The notes beneath the pieces were generated by a model that was not told the DNA's origin, made no database searches, and was given only the letters and a program-made list of their open reading frames with translations. DNA of 64,000 nucleotides, from contig JACVVK020000032.1 in assembly GCA_018292915.2 (NCBI GenBank), forward strand, positions 491,001 to 555,000, given 5' to 3'. This document shows positions 50,193 to 64,000 of this stretch, in pieces (position 1 is the first letter of the stretch; every line of letters begins with the position of its first letter). The DNA is from Batillaria attramentaria (Eukaryota > Mollusca > Gastropoda > Batillariidae). Position numbers and translations under genes: made by a program.

Positions 50193-50595
50193 GGATGTTT
50201 GGGTGTTTCATGTCCTTTCCCAGAGAGTGTCAAATCACATTCAACATGTTGACACTTCTGACAAATATTTTTTTTTTACGAAACAATGGCACAAGAAAAA
50301 AATAAAACAACAATGTTTACAAACAAACAAACAAACAAACAAACAAACAAACAAACAAACAAACAAACAAACAAAGGGCAACATGGGCCAAATGACGAGC
50401 AGATAAAGATCTTTTTCTTTTCTTGAAGAAGATTTTTAGATCTATAAAAGAAACGCAGGAGATACTCGGTGTTTGCTATTTCCACACCTCCACATAAACT
50501 GAATTTATCATGAGGAATACATGTATTAATCATTTTCATCACAGTTGTACAACCTCAGCACATTACATTATCAAGGGAATTTATGCATTTAAGCA

Positions 50596-60993
<10,398 letters not shown>

Positions 60994-61082
60994 GTTTGCG
61001 TCAGTGACTGGTGTCCCAAACAGAACGAAGACGACGTTAAAAACCCGGGTGGTCCGACAACTATAAGGACGTACTCTACCGG

Positions 61083-61102
61083 CGTCATATATTATAGTTT
61101 CC
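61083..61102 (-). promoter_or_regulatory. Possible TATA-like core promoter of gene 1
   Basis: On the minus strand the sequence CTATAATATATGACG lies about 95 bases upstream of the gene 1 start codon, leaving room for a transcription start and a short 5' leader. It is only a motif match; AT-rich stretches of this kind occur by chance. Confidence 0.3.
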
Positions 61103-61832
61103 CTACATCGGACCCGGCACTACTCAGAGAGGATGGACAAACGTCAGTAATTTATTGCCTGTCCACTCTGTCATAAAGCGGAGAGATTTTGACTTAAAGA
61201 CTCTACTAGATTCTCTCGTCATTGGTGTGAGGAAAATGAAATGCGGACGACAATTTATTAACAGCCTTCCCTTCCCCGACCCCAGTTCTGTCCGTTCACG
61301 CACTGTTCAGTTGGCTTTGTGAAACTTGCTGATAAAGCTTGCAGTGCACGCTGATAACCTTTGTCTTTGTCGAGCATGTTGATAAACTTTGTCCATCATT
61401 GTTTTCGGTGCGCCTGTAAATATTGAGAGTCTTTTGTGAATGCGTTCATAAATGTTCATGAATCCTACTTAAAGGCCGTTCGAGAACCTTTTGCCTTAAA
61501 CTGTCCATATAGCCACTAGCCGCTGGTCACTATAAACATCAATAAGTAACGCTTATAACGGGTGTGGGGAACCTTCACTTTATCATACTGGTCGGGAGGT
61601 CTGAACTCTATCATCTTGTCAGCGAAGTATGTGTGGCTGAGAAAGAGGTGTCGGTGATGTTATGTATGCGCGCATTATGATGATAGTGGAACTTTAATAT
61701 GCTCGTTCCCTTGGTGAAGTTTAGATAGAGCTGGGTTGTAACATTGTCGGAGGTGAAGGTGTGAATTTGGTGCGACAAATCACAGTCTGCTCCCTCTAAA
61801 TTTCACAATATCCCTGACCTGCTCTCTCTCTC

Positions 61833-61943
<111 letters not shown>

Positions 61944-62395
61944 GTTTTGGATGTCCAGTGGCCAAGTAAAGTGCAAGCCAACAAACGAAAGCTTCTTCAG
62001 TGACCCCCCCCCAAAAAAAAAAAAATAAAAAAAATAAAAAATAAAAATAAAAACCCACAGGTTTATTTGAAACGTTTAAAATAAAATTTCTGCTTACATA
62101 GTCACACAAACACAACAAGGTACTAAGGCGTATTTATTTATTTACTTACAAAAACAACAACAAACAAACAAAGTTCACTCACAATTACGTTAGGAAAAAC
62201 TGCGGGGTTGGGATAATTTGTCTGGAATCGGAAGTTTCGTCATGACCAGGAAATATAAATCGGATCAGGGGAGTTTTTTTATGACACGTACACATTTTGC
62301 TGACCGAATATGCTCATGACATTTTGCAAGCGAAAAGCTAATTAACAAAATAGGAAGATAGGATGATAGAAAACAACGGAAGTCTGAAGATGGAA

Positions 62396-62584
62396 GTAGG
62401 ACTTCGTAAGGAGGACTTCGCTGAGCAGCCGGTAACCCATTTACATGTAGATTAGGCACGTTCGGAGTATCATTGGCTAATCGCAGCGCGTCGGCCACTC
62501 GCGGCCTCTGCTGTGTGAGTCTAATTTACATATAAGTGGGTTACGCTGCTCAGCGAAGTCCTATTTACGAAGTCCTACTAAACG
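62396..62584. mobile_element. Palindromic MITE, copy 2
   Basis: Same family as 58979-59184: AGGACTTCGCTGAGCAGC and, at the other end, GCTGCTCAGCGAAGTCC. Arms are better preserved than the centre. Confidence 0.75.
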
Positions 62585-62622
62585 TGCCTAGTATTACGAA
62601 GTCAATTTGCGGGTGGGTGTGT

Positions 62623-62653
<31 letters not shown>

Positions 62654-62654
62654 G

Positions 62655-62823
62655 GTTTGGGAGTTTAACGTCCTTTTCCACCACATACGGGTGATATCAA
62701 AGACGGGACAACGATGAAAAAGCCAGCACAAATATTTGGCCCCAGCCGGGAAGCCGGGATTCGAACTCACGACCCGAGCATTAGAAGTCCAACGCTCTAC
62801 CATTCGGCAACACCGGCTCCCGT
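62655..62823 (-). mobile_element. SINE, full copy
   Basis: Minus copy preceded by a (GT)n and a 20-base G run. The GAAGCCGG segment in the head is duplicated. Confidence 0.78.
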
Positions 62824-62854
62824 AAATTTGCGGTTAGCATTTGCACAGATTCAC

Positions 62855-62965
62855 GCGCAACTTAAAGAACGTGAATAAACTTAAACATTCAGTGATGACA
62901 GCAACACGCTGATACATGCGCAACTTAAAGAACGTGAATAAACTTAAACATTCAGTGATGACAGC
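62855..62965. repeat. Tandem duplication, period 63
   Basis: GCGCAACTTAAAGAACGTGA and the following 30 bases occur at 62855 and again at 62918. Confidence 0.8.
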
Positions 62966-63289
62966 ACCACACCAAAAAACAACAGAAAGTCCCAAAACAA
63001 CAACCGAGAACAGTCATATCATATATATTCAACAATAACAACAATAAAAGGCAACAATAACAAATATCGATTTAAAAAAAGAAAACGTTAGGCAAAAGAA
63101 GCCGAAATTTGCGGCTAAAACTGACGAACGAGTGAGTGTGCGTACAAGTAACAAATGTTTAAAACTTTCAAAAACGAAAACTGCAGCAGTGAAAGCGAAG
63201 CAAAAGTCAACAAGTACAGAACTCAGAAGATTTAAACAAAAACAAGAAGAATAACGATCACTCAAAAACGCGAAAACTTTGCCCATATA

Positions 63290-63385
63290 CGCACTACCTG
63301 CCGGTCTGAGAGACCAGTCGGACATGGATCGTTTCAAGTCTGACTTGAAAACGCGTCTGTTTCGGCTGGCTTTCGACTAGGTCCG
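63290..63385 (+). mobile_element. LINE reverse-transcriptase C-terminal fragment
   Basis: The plus frame reads LPAGLRDQSDMDRFKSDLKT then RLFRLAFD and a stop. Same protein end as the minus-strand LINE at 23007-23270 but a different element. Confidence 0.7.
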
Positions 63386-63406
63386 CTTACCTCCTCCTGA
63401 TTAGCT

Positions 63407-63409
<3 letters not shown>

Positions 63410-63481
<72 letters not shown>
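63410..63481. repeat. (GT)n
   Basis: Between a LINE fragment and a SINE. Confidence 0.95.
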
Positions 63482-63483
<2 letters not shown>

Positions 63484-63484
63484 C

Positions 63485-63618
63485 TGTGTCACCGAACGGT
63501 AGAGCGTTGGACTTTCAATACTCGAGGCGTGAGTTCGAATTCCGACTGGAACCAAATATTGTGCTGGCCTTTTTCTCGTTGCCCCGTCTTTGATATCACC
63601 CTTACGTCAGTGGTGGAA
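63485..63618 (+). mobile_element. SINE joined to third-family repeat
   Basis: CACCGAACGGTAGAGCGTTG head, body broken off at GGTGGAAAAG. Confidence 0.7.
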
Positions 63619-63629
63619 AAGAAAATTTC

Positions 63630-63845
63630 GGAATTTAGAATTGCAATTATTTTTCAAATTTGGTGGGCTGAACAATTTCCATAGCAGAGGGGGAGGAAAC
63701 CGGAGTACCCAGAGAGAACCCCCGACGATCTGCCCGAATGAAAGGTGCCACATACGAGAAAGGAAAAATTGTTTGTCCCGAGCGGGGCTCCCTGACCTCT
63801 CGCATTGGTGACAAGTCTCTTATCCACTAGACCACCGACCGCCCC
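63630..63845 (-). mobile_element. Third tRNA-derived repeat family, copy 3
   Basis: Minus sense GGGCGGTCGGTGGTCTAGTG head; the body ends abruptly at the SINE boundary. Confidence 0.68.
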
Positions 63846-64000
63846 CGGTTGTGAACTAATCGGTCATGGAACATGAATTACAGGGTAAAACATGAATTAC
63901 CCACTCCACTCGACGAGTCCCGAAGTAGTTCGGGTAACCCATGAGTGATCGGGGAAGTCACTGAGGGACGCCCTGCCTAGCCCCGAGGCCAAAGCCTGGG

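Overview
This is eukaryotic, almost certainly animal, genomic DNA. Short exons with GT..AG borders sit in long introns, extracellular EGF/DSL/MNNL domains are encoded, and dinucleotide microsatellites, tRNA-derived SINEs, MITE-like foldback elements and LINE 3' ends are dense. The repeat style suggests a lophotrochozoan, most likely a marine gastropod mollusc, but nothing in the window names the species. All exons I can support are on the minus strand, so genes read from high to low coordinates. The exon models were built by hand from splice sites, reading phase and domain logic. Nearly every exon length fits the phase of its neighbours.

Three single-pass or secreted EGF-type genes lie in tandem. 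Gene 1 (60993 down to 50596) has a signal peptide, a Notch-ligand N-terminal (MNNL) domain, a canonical DSL domain, one EGF, a proline/threonine-rich region with mucin-type WxxW domain(s), a transmembrane helix and an acidic tail. Its WxxW exon is scrambled: one WxxW half-module is read on the opposite strand. Gene 2 (43711 down to 35023) is a complete 12-exon gene of 348 residues: signal peptide, three EGF cassettes nearly identical to the one in gene 1, a Thr/Ser/Pro stalk, a transmembrane helix and a short basic tail. Gene 3 (28570 down to 3869, running off the left edge) has a signal peptide, MNNL, a DSL domain with an unusual Cys/His/Tyr-rich insertion, EGF, a Thr-rich stalk, and then three tandem copies of an 11-exon unit of 343, 344 and 348 residues. 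Each unit carries two related four-exon cysteine domains that I cannot assign to a named family, followed by three EGF domains.

The most interesting content is this local cluster of Notch-ligand-like genes with non-standard architectures, and above all the triplicated unit of gene 3 with its unnamed domain (six copies). Segmental duplication of whole exon blocks with intron phases kept explains most of it. MNNL plus DSL modules are known from Delta/Jagged-type Notch ligands, so a membrane or extracellular recognition role is likely, but Notch binding itself is inference.

The rest is intron or intergenic DNA: about 20 copies or fragments of one tRNA-like SINE family, other tRNA-derived SINEs, three kinds of inverted-repeat elements, LINE 3' ends, and more than 40 simple-repeat tracts. 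Several (TG)n or (CA)n tracts abut splice sites; exon 4 of gene 3 is bracketed by long complementary TG and CA tracts.
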